A DNA stretch of 64,000 bases from an uncultured Lachnospiraceae bacterium (lineage in GTDB: Bacteria; Bacillota; Clostridia; Lachnospirales; Lachnospiraceae), in assembly GCA_947172645.1 (NCBI GenBank), contig CAMWBY010000006.1:124001-188000 (forward strand), read 5' to 3'. The notes beneath the pieces were generated by a model. The model saw nothing but the letters and a program-made list of their open reading frames with translations, had not been told where the DNA came from and ran no database searches. The position numbers and the translations under genes are program-made. Positions 1 to 8,416 of this stretch are shown here, in pieces (the stretch's first letter is position 1; each line of letters opens with the position of its first letter).

Positions 1-222
1 GCTGACGCTGTCCTTATTTTCCTCTTCATGATTCTCATCGGAAGGCCCTTCGCCGTCGGGATTGTCGGAAGTCGCCTCAACATAGGGCATCCCGCCCGGA
101 AGCAAAGATGCCGGCCACACCGTAAACACCGCCGCCAGAGTAAACACTACGCCAGACAATAACCTGCCTGCCACCCTTCCTTTCATGGACTTTGTCTTCA
201 CATCCCATTGTCTTCTTCTCAT
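1..222 (-). CDS. N-terminus of a secreted or membrane-anchored protein (runs off the window)
   Basis: The reading frame is open to the window edge and begins at ATG 222, which follows a purine-rich GAGGGAGTAGGG stretch; an inner ATG at 186 has no such site. The start is basic (MRRRQWDVK), followed by a hydrophobic stretch (LLSGVVFTLAAVFTVWPASLL) typical of a signal anchor, then an acidic low-complexity segment rich in Asp, Glu and Asn. It lies 92 bases after the MacB/LolD-like ATPase gene, so by context it may be the permease or the membrane-fusion partner of that transporter. The visible 74 residues do not show which, so the function is not assigned. Confidence 0.55.
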   Translation of the reverse strand, partial: MRRRQWDVKTKSMKGRVAGRLLSGVVFTLAAVFTVWPASLLPGGMPYVEATSDNPDGEGPSDENHEEENKDSVS

Positions 223-313
223 CTCTCTACCCTACTCCCTCTTAATGCTTCCGTACCGCATCCTCTTTCGTTCCCTGGAACATTCCAAACCTATACCGTC
301 TGTCCCGCACAAT

Positions 314-1081
314 CTAAGAACCTGCCTCCTGCCGCGGACTCTCCTCTTTCACTGCAATCTCCTCAGGCATATCGCACCCGCGCCTGTCCTCCACCTCAAC
401 AATCTTGCCGTCCCGAATCCGCAGTACCAAGTCTGCAAACCCGGCCAGGTAATTGTCATGGGTTACCATCACAAGCGTCTGGTTTTTCTCCCGGACAACT
501 TTTTTCATCAGGTTCATCACCTCCACGGAGGTATTAGAATCCAAGTTGCCCGTAGGCTCATCCGCGAAGATAATCTCCGGCTCCACCACAAGCGCCCTGG
601 CCACACCCACACGCTGCTGCTGCCCGCCGGACATCTGGTTGGGCCGGTGCTTCTTATGCTTCGTGAGTCCTACCAGGTCAAGCATCTCCTCCGCCTTGGC
701 GTTGCGCTTCTTCTTATCCATCCCCTGGAATGTCAGCGGAAGTGCCACATTCTCAATGGCATTCATGGTACCCATCAAATTAAAAGACTGAAAAATAAAT
801 CCGATATGTTCTCTCCTGAATGCCACCAACTGATTCTCTGTCTTGGTTTCCATATGCTCTCCCGCAATCAGAATCTCTCCCTTCGTCGGCTTCTCCAATC
901 CCGCCAACATATTTAGGAGGGTGGACTTACCGGAACCGGAAGTTCCCACAATAGAACAGAAATCTCCCCGGTTGATGGTAAAGCTGACGCCGTTAAGCGC
1001 CCTCACCTTCGTCTCCCCGACACGGTAAATCTTATATAAGTCCTTTACCCTGATTACAGGTTCCGCCTGCCCTGTATTCAT
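314..1081 (-). CDS. ABC transporter ATP-binding protein, MacB/LolD type
   Basis: This is the ATPase subunit of a MacB/LolD/FtsE-type transporter, a family that powers export or mechanotransmission by a large-loop permease. From the chosen start (255 residues) one sees Walker A GTSGSGKST (about 46-54), a Q-loop in FIFQSFNL, the signature MSGGQQQR (150-157), Walker B IIFADE (170-175) and the H-loop in VMVTHD. The frame stays open to an ATG at 1159, but ATG 1081 has AAGGGC just upstream and begins like the family, so 1081 is preferred. It follows the large permease gene after an 86-base gap with a stem-loop and precedes the partial gene at the window edge, likely one transcription unit. The C-terminal tail is Glu- and Arg-rich. 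Confidence 0.85.
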   Translation of the reverse strand: MNTGQAEPVIRVKDLYKIYRVGETKVRALNGVSFTINRGDFCSIVGTSGSGKSTLLNMLAGLEKPTKGEILIAGEHMETKTENQLVAFRREHIGFIFQSFNLMGTMNAIENVALPLTFQGMDKKKRNAKAEEMLDLVGLTKHKKHRPNQMSGGQQQRVGVARALVVEPEIIFADEPTGNLDSNTSVEVMNLMKKVVREKNQTLVMVTHDNYLAGFADLVLRIRDGKIVEVEDRRGCDMPEEIAVKEESPRQEAGS

Positions 1082-1192
1082 GAATACGCCCTTCTCCCAA
1101 CTGTAGCGCTGGCCCGGTTCCGGCACAAAGATACCGTCACCAAACCAACGCTGCATCATTCCATTATTTTATTCCCGCGAGCAATGAGCCGA

Positions 1193-1222
1193 CCGCCGCG
1201 CATAAAACCAACTTGCGGCGGG
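1193..1222. other. Stem-loop between transporter genes
   Basis: CCGCCGC and GCGGCGG pair around a 15-base loop. There is no T-run on either side, so this is more likely an mRNA-stability or processing hairpin between the permease and ATPase genes than a full terminator. Confidence 0.4.
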
Positions 1223-1245
1223 TTTAAGCATCTGGTGAACGCCGC

Positions 1246-3393
1246 TTACTGCTCATCCGCACCAATCGCCGTGCCTTCCACGACAAACTTCGGCACCTGT
1301 CCTGTATAGAACTTATAATATACGCCGAAACTGCTTCTGTCATACGGATAGGATGTATCTTTCTTAAAAGTAATATAAATATCGTAATTCTCGTCCAGTT
1401 CTCTGCCGTCGTTCCACGCTGAGGACATACTCGCCGGGTAAATCACCTTGGTAATCTGCGCGAATTCTTCCTCCTCAAGGAAAGTCTTCGTCACCGTGTG
1501 GTCATCATCATACACATAACTGGCCTCAGCCACCACATCGCGCGTATTGATATACCTGGCCGCCTCCGCCTGCTCCGGCATCTCATTCAGCTCATTATGG
1601 AAATTCGTCACTGTGATGTCCGCAATATCCTCCGGATTTAGTTCCACCGGATAAAAGACTTCCGCCGACTGCAAGTACGCGATTGTATTCTCGAAATCGT
1701 CATACACATCCATGCGGTCGATTATCCAGTTCGGGAATTTTATGGTAATCTGCCCGCAGGGACGCTTCTCCGTTACCAGGGAAAAGTCAAGCCGTTCCAT
1801 ATCTTTCAGGTAAGCTTCTCTGAGCTTTGACGCATCCTCCGCCGGAATAGCCAGGTTCGTCACCCCGTTGCCGTAAGTGATACCAAGCGCCTTGGCATAA
1901 GACTCCTCGTCCGTCATAACCTGGTATGTTCCTTCCTTAAATTCCCTTGCGCCCACAATCCGGTTCATCAACTCTTCGTTGGCAGGATTGGAGAAATCCA
2001 CATTGAAGCGTCTTCCTACCCTCCTACCTGATTTCAGGCGGTACAATACATTGACAACCCTGCAGTCGTCCATATCTTCCGGCTTCTCTTTCCGCGACTT
2101 GGCAGCAAGCGTCAACACCGGTTCCACATCTTGAAGGAACATGTGCTCCTCGGAGAAGTCCGCACTCCCCACGTAAGAGAAATTCTCGTCCCAGTACTCC
2201 CCATAATAGTCCACATTCAGGGCGATACTGTCAAGCTTCTCCGCATCGGGTACATACTCATCAAATCCTGTCAAGTCAAACTTGAAAACAAGGAAAATCA
2301 CCGCAACCGCCGCCACGGCCACACCACTGGATACCGGATGTTTAAACAGGCTCTTGATGTCAAAGTCATAGATGACTTCAATAAAAGCGCAGGCAATCAC
2401 GCCAAATCCCACCATGCTCACTGCCGTCAGCGCCATGCTGCCATATGCCGCGCTGTGTACCCACATGCCAAGGCCTATACCGGTTGGGATGACGGCCGCT
2501 ACCTTAAACACCGGCTCCATCTTAGGAAATGCGATGGCCTTGCCTGCCGCCTCCGAAGGACGCCTGCTATAGCATAACCATGCCGCCGCCAGAATCACTA
2601 ACGCAAGTATAAACCATTTGCCGTAGTAAGGCAATACTATCCGCGCCGCCGACTGCACATCTTCCGCCGACTTAAGCTCCCATATATTGCCGAAATAATC
2701 GTTGATAACCGAAAGCTTCGGTTCATATGTCACATAGAACCCGGATACAGTCTCAAAAAAAGCATACTTCATGGCATCCACAAGGGTATATAAAACTGAC
2801 TCGTAAATCACAAGCCCACCGCCCACGCACAGCGTGATAAAGCGGTTTCCGGTTACCATCACCGCCAGAATCACCGTATGGTACATCACAAGGAAAAACA
2901 GCAGATTCCATATAAACCCTAAGCCGACTTCCGCCATCACTCCGCCGTCCGCAGCGTTTTGCACCGCCGCCACGATAATGCCGATGAACAGGCTGACAAG
3001 CGTAGAGACAAGGTAGATGATAAGTCCGTTCACATATACTACTGCGAACCTTTTGTTCTTATTCACCGGCACACTATGGTACATGTCCACCTTTTTTCTG
3101 TCATAGAGATAAGAAAAGCCATGCATACCAATCATCAACGCCATCCCGCCTAAAACCAGTGCAAGATTATCCTGAAAAGCAAGCGCATCCTTCGTCGCCT
3201 GATGCAGTGCGGCTATAAACTCTTCATAAGTCCGGTATGCCCCTTCACTGTTCCATGACCTGATACGGCTCAAATACACCGTCAGTATGCCCACATAGGC
3301 CATAAGCTGCACCATGACGGATACAATCCATACCCAGATGCGCCGCCTATGGTTTTCCTTACTGCTAGCCCAGAATGAGTTTCTTGATGTCAT
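1246..3393 (-). CDS. ABC-2-like transporter permease with large C-terminal extracytoplasmic domain
   Basis: This membrane protein (715 residues from ATG 3393) should be the permease for the ATPase encoded just upstream. The first 370 residues hold about eight hydrophobic segments, for example WIVSVMVQLMAYVGILTVYL, FAVVYVNGLIIYLVSTLVSL and VAVAAVAVIFLVF. The last 330 residues are soluble and rich in acidic and aromatic residues, probably outside the membrane. The start at 3393 is chosen because GGAGG lies 9 bases before it; it overlaps the stop of the upstream ATPase gene (3365) by 29 bases, a sign of translational coupling. Similar permeases stand behind YtrA-type repressors in Firmicutes. 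Substrate unknown. Confidence 0.75.
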   Translation of the reverse strand: MTSRNSFWASSKENHRRRIWVWIVSVMVQLMAYVGILTVYLSRIRSWNSEGAYRTYEEFIAALHQATKDALAFQDNLALVLGGMALMIGMHGFSYLYDRKKVDMYHSVPVNKNKRFAVVYVNGLIIYLVSTLVSLFIGIIVAAVQNAADGGVMAEVGLGFIWNLLFFLVMYHTVILAVMVTGNRFITLCVGGGLVIYESVLYTLVDAMKYAFFETVSGFYVTYEPKLSVINDYFGNIWELKSAEDVQSAARIVLPYYGKWFILALVILAAAWLCYSRRPSEAAGKAIAFPKMEPVFKVAAVIPTGIGLGMWVHSAAYGSMALTAVSMVGFGVIACAFIEVIYDFDIKSLFKHPVSSGVAVAAVAVIFLVFKFDLTGFDEYVPDAEKLDSIALNVDYYGEYWDENFSYVGSADFSEEHMFLQDVEPVLTLAAKSRKEKPEDMDDCRVVNVLYRLKSGRRVGRRFNVDFSNPANEELMNRIVGAREFKEGTYQVMTDEESYAKALGITYGNGVTNLAIPAEDASKLREAYLKDMERLDFSLVTEKRPCGQITIKFPNWIIDRMDVYDDFENTIAYLQSAEVFYPVELNPEDIADITVTNFHNELNEMPEQAEAARYINTRDVVAEASYVYDDDHTVTKTFLEEEEFAQITKVIYPASMSSAWNDGRELDENYDIYITFKKDTSYPYDRSSFGVYYKFYTGQVPKFVVEGTAIGADEQ

Positions 3394-4270
3394 ACCCGAC
3401 CACCTCCGTTTCACTGATAAAGATTTCCTCCAAAGACAATGGAAGCACCTCGTAGAACACGGTATCTACCGTGGCAAACCTCGCCGTTATTTCCTCCCTC
3501 GTCCCACGTACCGTGAACGTGCGCAGAGAGCCTCTCTGCTCCTTCTTAAGCACTTCCACGCCGTTTAATGCCTTCAGCTCATCGTCCACAGAAGAAAATA
3601 CACACTGCACCTTCTGTATATTACATTTCATATCCTCTAAATCCTTGGACAGCAGTACGCCGCCCTTATGTAACAGCCCTACGTGGTCGCAGATATCCTC
3701 AAGCTCCCTTAAATTGTGGGAGGCTATCACGGGCGTCAGTCCTCTTTCCTCCATCTCCTTGGCGAAAATGGACTTAATCCCCTGCCGCATCACCGGGTCC
3801 AACCCGTCGAACGTCTCGTCACACAGAAGATACTTCGTGTGCGCGCATATCCCGAGAAGGAGTGCGAGCTGCTTCTTCATTCCTTTGGAAAAAGTACCAA
3901 TCTTCCGGTGTTTATCCAAGTTAAAGCTGTCCAGGTATTTATAGAACTCCTCCCGGTTAAACTCCTCATATACTCCGCTGTAATACCGTTCCATTGTCTG
4001 GGCGTTGGAATTGGCAAAGAAATAAGGTTCATCTGCAATAAAGAACAGCTTCTTCTTCGCCTCCACATTGTCATACACCGGCAGGTTATCCACTGCCACC
4101 GTTCCACTGTCCGGTTTCAGCACGCCGGACACCATCCGCAGCACGGTACTCTTGCCCGCCCCGTTGGTTCCGATTAGCCCGAACACGGTATTGTCTTTTA
4201 TCGTCACACTGACTTCATCAACCGCTTTGATTTTCTCAAAGGTCTTCGTCAGGTTATGTATCTCTATCAT
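3365..4270 (-). CDS. ABC transporter ATP-binding protein, YtrB/CcmA type
   Basis: ATPase subunit (301 residues) of an ABC-2-type transporter. Walker A GTNGAGKST, a degenerate signature FSKGMKKQ, Walker B YLLCDE and the switch His in IASHNLRELED are visible; the C-terminal 80 residues form the usual accessory domain. The frame runs up to 4309, but ATG 4270 has AGGAAGGGGAG just before it and begins MIEIHNLTKTFEKI, as family members do. It sits 19 bases after the GntR regulator stop and overlaps the permease gene, so regulator, ATPase and permease are one operon. In Bacillus the related ytr operon responds to cell-wall-active antibiotics; whether this one does is unknown. Confidence 0.87.
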   Translation of the reverse strand: MIEIHNLTKTFEKIKAVDEVSVTIKDNTVFGLIGTNGAGKSTVLRMVSGVLKPDSGTVAVDNLPVYDNVEAKKKLFFIADEPYFFANSNAQTMERYYSGVYEEFNREEFYKYLDSFNLDKHRKIGTFSKGMKKQLALLLGICAHTKYLLCDETFDGLDPVMRQGIKSIFAKEMEERGLTPVIASHNLRELEDICDHVGLLHKGGVLLSKDLEDMKCNIQKVQCVFSSVDDELKALNGVEVLKKEQRGSLRTFTVRGTREEITARFATVDTVFYEVLPLSLEEIFISETEVVGYDIKKLILG

Positions 4271-4289
4271 AGCTCCCCTTCCTTTCTGC

Positions 4290-4643
4290 CTACAGCACTT
4301 CAATCTCACGGATGAGCTCCGCCTTGGACATTCCTATCTCCAACACCTCCCTCACAAGTGTCAATATCTGCTCCAGGTATTCGCTCTTCCTCTTATCGAT
4401 TAACCCGCTGTCTCCCGATACAAAATTGCCCCTTCCCTTCACCGTATAGATAAATCCCTGGCGTTCCAGTTCCGCATAGGCCTTCTGAATCGTATTCGGG
4501 TTAATGGAAAGCTCCATCGCCAGATTCCGCACCGACGGAAGCTGTTCGTCAGCCTGTATGGCGCCTTTCAAAATCAAAGTCTTATAACGTTCCACAATTT
4601 GTTCATAAATCGGCTTGGTATCCTTGTAATCTATGATTATCAT
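4290..4643 (-). CDS. GntR-family repressor, YtrA subfamily
   Basis: A short (117 residue) transcriptional regulator. Residues 1-70 are a GntR winged helix (PIYEQIVERYKTLIL, then LPSVRNLAMELSINPNTI), and the remaining 45 residues are a short dimerisation helix pair, which is the hallmark of the YtrA subfamily. AGGAG lies before ATG 4643. It is the first gene of the ABC operon and the promoter in front of it carries a close match to the YtrA operator, so autorepression is likely. The signal that releases it cannot be told from sequence. Confidence 0.9.
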   Translation of the reverse strand: MIIIDYKDTKPIYEQIVERYKTLILKGAIQADEQLPSVRNLAMELSINPNTIQKAYAELERQGFIYTVKGRGNFVSGDSGLIDKRKSEYLEQILTLVREVLEIGMSKAELIREIEVL

Positions 4644-4687
4644 TTCTTCTCCTTTCTGTCAGATTCCGCTTGTCACTATCCATACTA

Positions 4688-4742
4688 ACTGTACTATTAG
4701 TGATGGTACACTTAGTATACGCGCCTATCCGGAACGTGTCAA
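4688..4742 (-). promoter_or_regulatory. Sigma-A promoter and YtrA-type operator of the ABC operon
   Basis: On the minus strand a perfect -35 TTGACA (4742-4737) is followed after exactly 17 bases by TATACT (4719-4714). Directly behind it AGTGTA (4712-4707), 13 bases, then TACAGT (4693-4688) differs by one base from the inverted repeat AGTGTA-N13-TACACT described for Bacillus YtrA. The operator therefore covers the transcription start. Confidence 0.8.
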
Positions 4743-4770
4743 GGGATTTCTATATGTAAATCCACGCAAT

Positions 4771-4802
4771 CGAATAGGGGAAGAGCCCTCTTCCCCTATT
4801 CG
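4771..4802. repeat. Perfect inverted repeat, 15-bp arms
   Basis: The arms at 4771-4785 and 4788-4802 pair perfectly around two central bases. No T-run follows on either strand. It lies between the ytr-type promoter and the gpmI terminator. Confidence 0.7.
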
Positions 4803-4808
4803 CCGCGC

Positions 4809-4851
4809 GCCCCGTGCGCCGCATAAGCGGCATATCACATCTGCACGGGGC
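4809..4851. repeat. Second inverted repeat with nested hairpin
   Basis: GCCCCGTGC (4809-4817) pairs with GCACGGGGC (4843-4851); inside it GCCGC-ATAA-GCGGC forms a smaller hairpin. It is the middle one of three adjacent hairpins. Confidence 0.55.
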
Positions 4852-4858
4852 TGCGCAT

Positions 4859-4898
4859 CAAAAAGAGCATACATGCACGATGCACATATGCCCTCTTT
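4859..4898 (-). terminator. Intrinsic terminator after gpmI
   Basis: Reading the minus strand, AAAGAGGGCATATGTGCA pairs with TGCATGTATGCTCTTT and runs into TTTTTG. It begins about 20 bases past the gpmI stop codon. Confidence 0.75.
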
Positions 4899-4916
4899 GA
4901 CATTTCATTTCACGTT

Positions 4917-6458
4917 TTATTTTACAAGAAGAGATTTCCCTGTCATCTCTTCCGGCTGTTCCATACCCATCAGCTCAATCAAGGTAGGTACGATATCCGC
5001 CAGGCATCCGCCTTCCCTCAGCTTATATGCCGGGTCCGCATTTACCAGGATGAAAGGTACCGGATTGGTGGTGTGGGCCGTAAACGGTGCGCCTGTCTCA
5101 TAGTCCACAAGCTGCTCCGCATTGCCGTGGTCCGCGCAGATAAACAATACGCCGTCCGCTTCCTTAACGGCCTCCACGGCACGCCCTACGCACTCGTCCA
5201 CCGCTTCCACGGCCTTGATTGCCGCCGCTTCCACGCCGGTATGCCCAACCATGTCCGGATTTGCAAAGTTAATGATAATCACATCATACTCTCCGGACTT
5301 AATGCACCCTACCAGTTTATCGCACACTTCATAGGCGCTCATCTGGGGCTTTAAGTCGTAAGTCGCCACATCCTTGGGTGAATTCACCAGGATTCTTTCT
5401 TCTCCCTCGTTGGGCTCTTCCACACCGCCGTTGAAGAAGAATGTCACATGGGCATACTTCTCTGTCTCCGCAAGTCTTGCCTGCTTCATATGATGGGCCG
5501 CAAGCCACTCGCCGAATGTGTTCGTCACCGCAATCTTATGGAAAGCCACTTCCTTATTGGGAATAGTAGGGTCATAGTCGGAGAAGCATACATAAGTCAG
5601 GTCTAATTTCTTCTCTCTCGCGAAGCCCTTGAAGTCATCATCGCAGAAGCTTCTCGTAATCTCCCTCGCCCGGTCGGGACGGAAGTTAAAGAATACGACC
5701 GAATCGCCATCCTGAATCGTAGCCACCGGCTCCCCGTTCTTCTTCACTACAGTAGGCTTCACAAACTCGTCCGTCTCGTCCCTGTCATAAGAAGCCTGAA
5801 TACCTTCCGGCGCGCTCGCCGCTTCCAGGCCTTCTCCTTTCGTCAGCGCGATGTAAGCCTTCTCCACTCTGTCGTAGTTGTTATCCCTGTCCATGGCATA
5901 GTAACGTCCGGTCACGGTGGCAACCTCGCCTACGCCGATTTTCTTCATCTCCGCTTCCAAGTCTTCCACGAAGCCCTTGCCGCTGGCAGGCGGTGTGTCG
6001 CGCCCGTCCAGGAAAGCATGTACGTACACCTTATCTAACCCGTTCCTCTTAGCCAGTTCCAACAATCCGTACAGATGCGTATTATGGCTGTGCACGCCGC
6101 CGTCGGATAACAGGCCGAACATATGCAGGGAAGAATTGTTCTTCTTGCAGTTGTCCACCGCATCAAGAAGCGCCGGATTCTCAAAGAACGTGCCGTCCTG
6201 AATCTCTTTGGTAATTCTTGTAAGCTCCTGGTACACGATGCGCCCCGCGCCCATATTCAGGTGTCCCACTTCCGAATTGCCCATCTGTCCATCAGGAAGG
6301 CCTACCGCCATGCCGCTGGCATTTCCCTTCACAAAAGGGCACTCCGCCATAAGCTTATCCATCACGGGAGTCTTCGCCTCCGCCACCGCATTGCCCTCTG
6401 TCTTCTCATTCAGGCCATAGCCGTCCAAAATCATTAATACTGTTGGTTTCTTGCTCAT
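4917..6458 (-). CDS. gpmI: 2,3-bisphosphoglycerate-independent phosphoglycerate mutase
   Basis: Interconverts 3- and 2-phosphoglycerate in glycolysis with two Mn ions and no bisphosphoglycerate cofactor; cytoplasmic. At 513 residues it has the full family length. Seen are the first metal site DGYG (12-15), the phosphoserine loop GQMGNSEVGHLNMGAGR with catalytic Ser62, the DGRDTPP segment, the RPDRAREI substrate loop and the C-terminal metal site CADHGNAEQ. GGAGG stands before ATG 6458. It is followed by a terminator and preceded by a 38-base gap to the TPR gene, so it may be transcribed with it. Confidence 0.97.
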   Translation of the reverse strand: MSKKPTVLMILDGYGLNEKTEGNAVAEAKTPVMDKLMAECPFVKGNASGMAVGLPDGQMGNSEVGHLNMGAGRIVYQELTRITKEIQDGTFFENPALLDAVDNCKKNNSSLHMFGLLSDGGVHSHNTHLYGLLELAKRNGLDKVYVHAFLDGRDTPPASGKGFVEDLEAEMKKIGVGEVATVTGRYYAMDRDNNYDRVEKAYIALTKGEGLEAASAPEGIQASYDRDETDEFVKPTVVKKNGEPVATIQDGDSVVFFNFRPDRAREITRSFCDDDFKGFAREKKLDLTYVCFSDYDPTIPNKEVAFHKIAVTNTFGEWLAAHHMKQARLAETEKYAHVTFFFNGGVEEPNEGEERILVNSPKDVATYDLKPQMSAYEVCDKLVGCIKSGEYDVIIINFANPDMVGHTGVEAAAIKAVEAVDECVGRAVEAVKEADGVLFICADHGNAEQLVDYETGAPFTAHTTNPVPFILVNADPAYKLREGGCLADIVPTLIELMGMEQPEEMTGKSLLVK

Positions 6459-6496
6459 TGCTTTTCCTCCATTCCGAAATATTTTCCTCTATACGA

Positions 6497-8155
6497 TTAA
6501 TAGTCGATTTCCCACTCGTGCTCACCGCCCCAGTCGCCGATAGCGTTGGTCGTAATACCTTCCGGCGTGGTAACTTTGGTGTCAAACCGGTAATTCATCT
6601 GCGGCACATACTGGCCTTTAATCTTCACGTTACTGTACAGATACTGTACCGTATATTCCGTATCCGAATCTGAACCATCCGCGCTCGCCGGCTTATAAGA
6701 AATCACGCTCCGCTGTACGCCGTCGTCCTCCTGCTTCGTACCCCACACAGAGATAACGCCCTGACGGTTATTGTACTCTTCATCGCTCAGGAAAGAAAAC
6801 CTGACTTGTCCGTCCTCATTGTGCAGTACCATCTGCTCCCTGTTCACCGGGATATAGACTGAGCCTTCCCAATAACCGGAATTCTCTGCAATAAAGTCGT
6901 CCCGAATCTGCTGATAGGATTCCTCTGCAACCAACTCCCTTGCATAAGCATAATTGCCTGCCTCAAACTCCGTAAAGGCAGTGGCGAAATAATCGCCCAC
7001 CTCTTTCGCGCGCCCAAGACACGCCAACATCTCCGTAATCTTCGCGTCGTTCACAATACCGTTAATCTCTGTAAGAACCGCCATATACTGTTCCATATGA
7101 GGTATGCTGAGCCTTACATAGGGCATATCAATCAGCGCATACTGCGTCAAAATCGCCTTCATCTGTTCGGAAGGATTGGACTGCTGCAACGCCATAATCC
7201 TACGTAACAGCCGTTCATATTCCCCATAGCTGCATGTATCCTGGGAAGCGTCCTCGTCGTAGAACATCATGCACGCCTCATCGTCCTGCATCCCTCTCAT
7301 CAGCCGCTCGTAACAGGTGCCCATCAGTTTGAGGGCATCCTCGTTGGCCGGTTCCGTCTCCAGGACGGTAATACATTTATCCACAGTGGCAAGGCTGCAG
7401 TTCTTCGCATTAATCTCCGCCACCGCCTCATTGTAGAGGACGATGCAGTAGTTGTGGAGAAGCCCCTCGTCCTTCGTCTGCTCCCACCCGGTATAATAGG
7501 TCTCTTCCGCCTCCAGAATCTTCTCCTGCGCCAGGTAATTGTTGGCCATGCCGTGATATGCCTCCACGGAAGCCGTATCTATCTTAAGCGCCTCTTCAAA
7601 CGCATCCTGGGCATTGGTGTAATCCGCCCGGGATGCATATTTTTCTCCTTTATACAGGCTACGTGCCAGTTTCACCGCAGGCGTACAGAATACCGCGATA
7701 CATGCCACCGCCGCAACAATGACTCCTGACAGCGCCGCAATGATAATCTTCTGTCTTCTCACCTTACGCAGACGCGCCGCTTTCCTCCTGGCGCGCTCTT
7801 CGTCCCGCCTGCTCATACGCGCCCCGGATTCCTCTCTGTCCGTACTTCCCTGTCTCTTCGTATTGTTCGCTTTCTTTGTCTTAACCTGCTTCTTCTTAAC
7901 TGCCGGAATCTCTTCCTCCTCCGGTCTTTGCCTTATAACCTTCTTCCCGCTGCTTACGGGCTTCTTCTTCGCCGTCTTCTTTCCTGCCCCTGCCTCCGCT
8001 TTCTTCTTAGCCGGCTGTCTCTCGCCCTCCGCCGGTTTCTTCTTAACCGCTTTCCCACTACCGGATGCTTTCTTCCTTATGGGCTGCCCGTCTTCCACAA
8101 CCGATATCTGCGCCCGTGTACGTTTTTCTGCTAAATTACCATTGTTATGACTCAT
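6497..8155 (-). CDS. Lysine-rich membrane-anchored TPR protein
   Basis: Function not known. From ATG 8155 (AGGAG upstream) the protein has 552 residues in three parts. Residues 1-135 are a disordered, very basic tail with many KKK and KKKP runs, resembling histone-H1-like tails. Residues 136-158 are one membrane segment (IIIAALSGVIVAAVACIAVF). The rest is probably extracytoplasmic and starts with TPR-like helices (YTNAQDAFEEALKIDTASVEAYHGM), ending in a beta-rich domain with Trp/Tyr-rich sequence. Topology suggests that the basic tail stays inside, where it could touch nucleic acid or acidic lipids. ORF length and composition are convincing; the upstream frame to 8200 has no ribosome site. 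Confidence 0.75.
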   Translation of the reverse strand: MSHNNGNLAEKRTRAQISVVEDGQPIRKKASGSGKAVKKKPAEGERQPAKKKAEAGAGKKTAKKKPVSSGKKVIRQRPEEEEIPAVKKKQVKTKKANNTKRQGSTDREESGARMSRRDEERARRKAARLRKVRRQKIIIAALSGVIVAAVACIAVFCTPAVKLARSLYKGEKYASRADYTNAQDAFEEALKIDTASVEAYHGMANNYLAQEKILEAEETYYTGWEQTKDEGLLHNYCIVLYNEAVAEINAKNCSLATVDKCITVLETEPANEDALKLMGTCYERLMRGMQDDEACMMFYDEDASQDTCSYGEYERLLRRIMALQQSNPSEQMKAILTQYALIDMPYVRLSIPHMEQYMAVLTEINGIVNDAKITEMLACLGRAKEVGDYFATAFTEFEAGNYAYARELVAEESYQQIRDDFIAENSGYWEGSVYIPVNREQMVLHNEDGQVRFSFLSDEEYNNRQGVISVWGTKQEDDGVQRSVISYKPASADGSDSDTEYTVQYLYSNVKIKGQYVPQMNYRFDTKVTTPEGITTNAIGDWGGEHEWEIDY

Positions 8156-8267
8156 CCTATCTCTACTCCTATACTCATACGAAAACAACAATATCCCCAT
8201 ACATCCATCATACTAGCATATCCGTTGTTATTTTGTCTAGCATAACTCACACAAAATGCCAAAAGTG

Positions 8268-8276
8268 TGCTATGAT
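8268..8276 (+). promoter_or_regulatory. Possible extended -10 promoter for the YgjP-like gene
   Basis: TGCTATGAT fits an extended -10 element. No good -35 is seen. If used, the transcript would begin in the two-hairpin repeat at 8281-8322 and carry it in its leader. Confidence 0.35.
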
Positions 8277-8280
8277 ACAA

Positions 8281-8322
8281 AAACGAGCATAGCTCGTTTA
8301 CGAGATTTGCTTCGCAAACTCG
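8281..8322 (+). repeat. Two-hairpin dispersed repeat, copy 1
   Basis: Hairpin 1 is AAACGAGC-ATA-GCTCGTTT (8281-8299), then A, then hairpin 2 CGAGATTTGC-TTC-GCAAACTCG (8301-8322). The same layout occurs at 20069, 50486 and 50566. Behind it lie more small palindromes (CTCGGATAACCCGAG and CTCTC-CTAC-GAGAG) up to about 8375. Confidence 0.75.
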
Positions 8323-8416
8323 GATAATCCGAATGTGGCGAACTCGGATAACCCGAGAACTCTCCTACGAGAGCTTTCCTATAAGTAAGTAAAAAGAACA
8401 CACCAAAGGACATACA

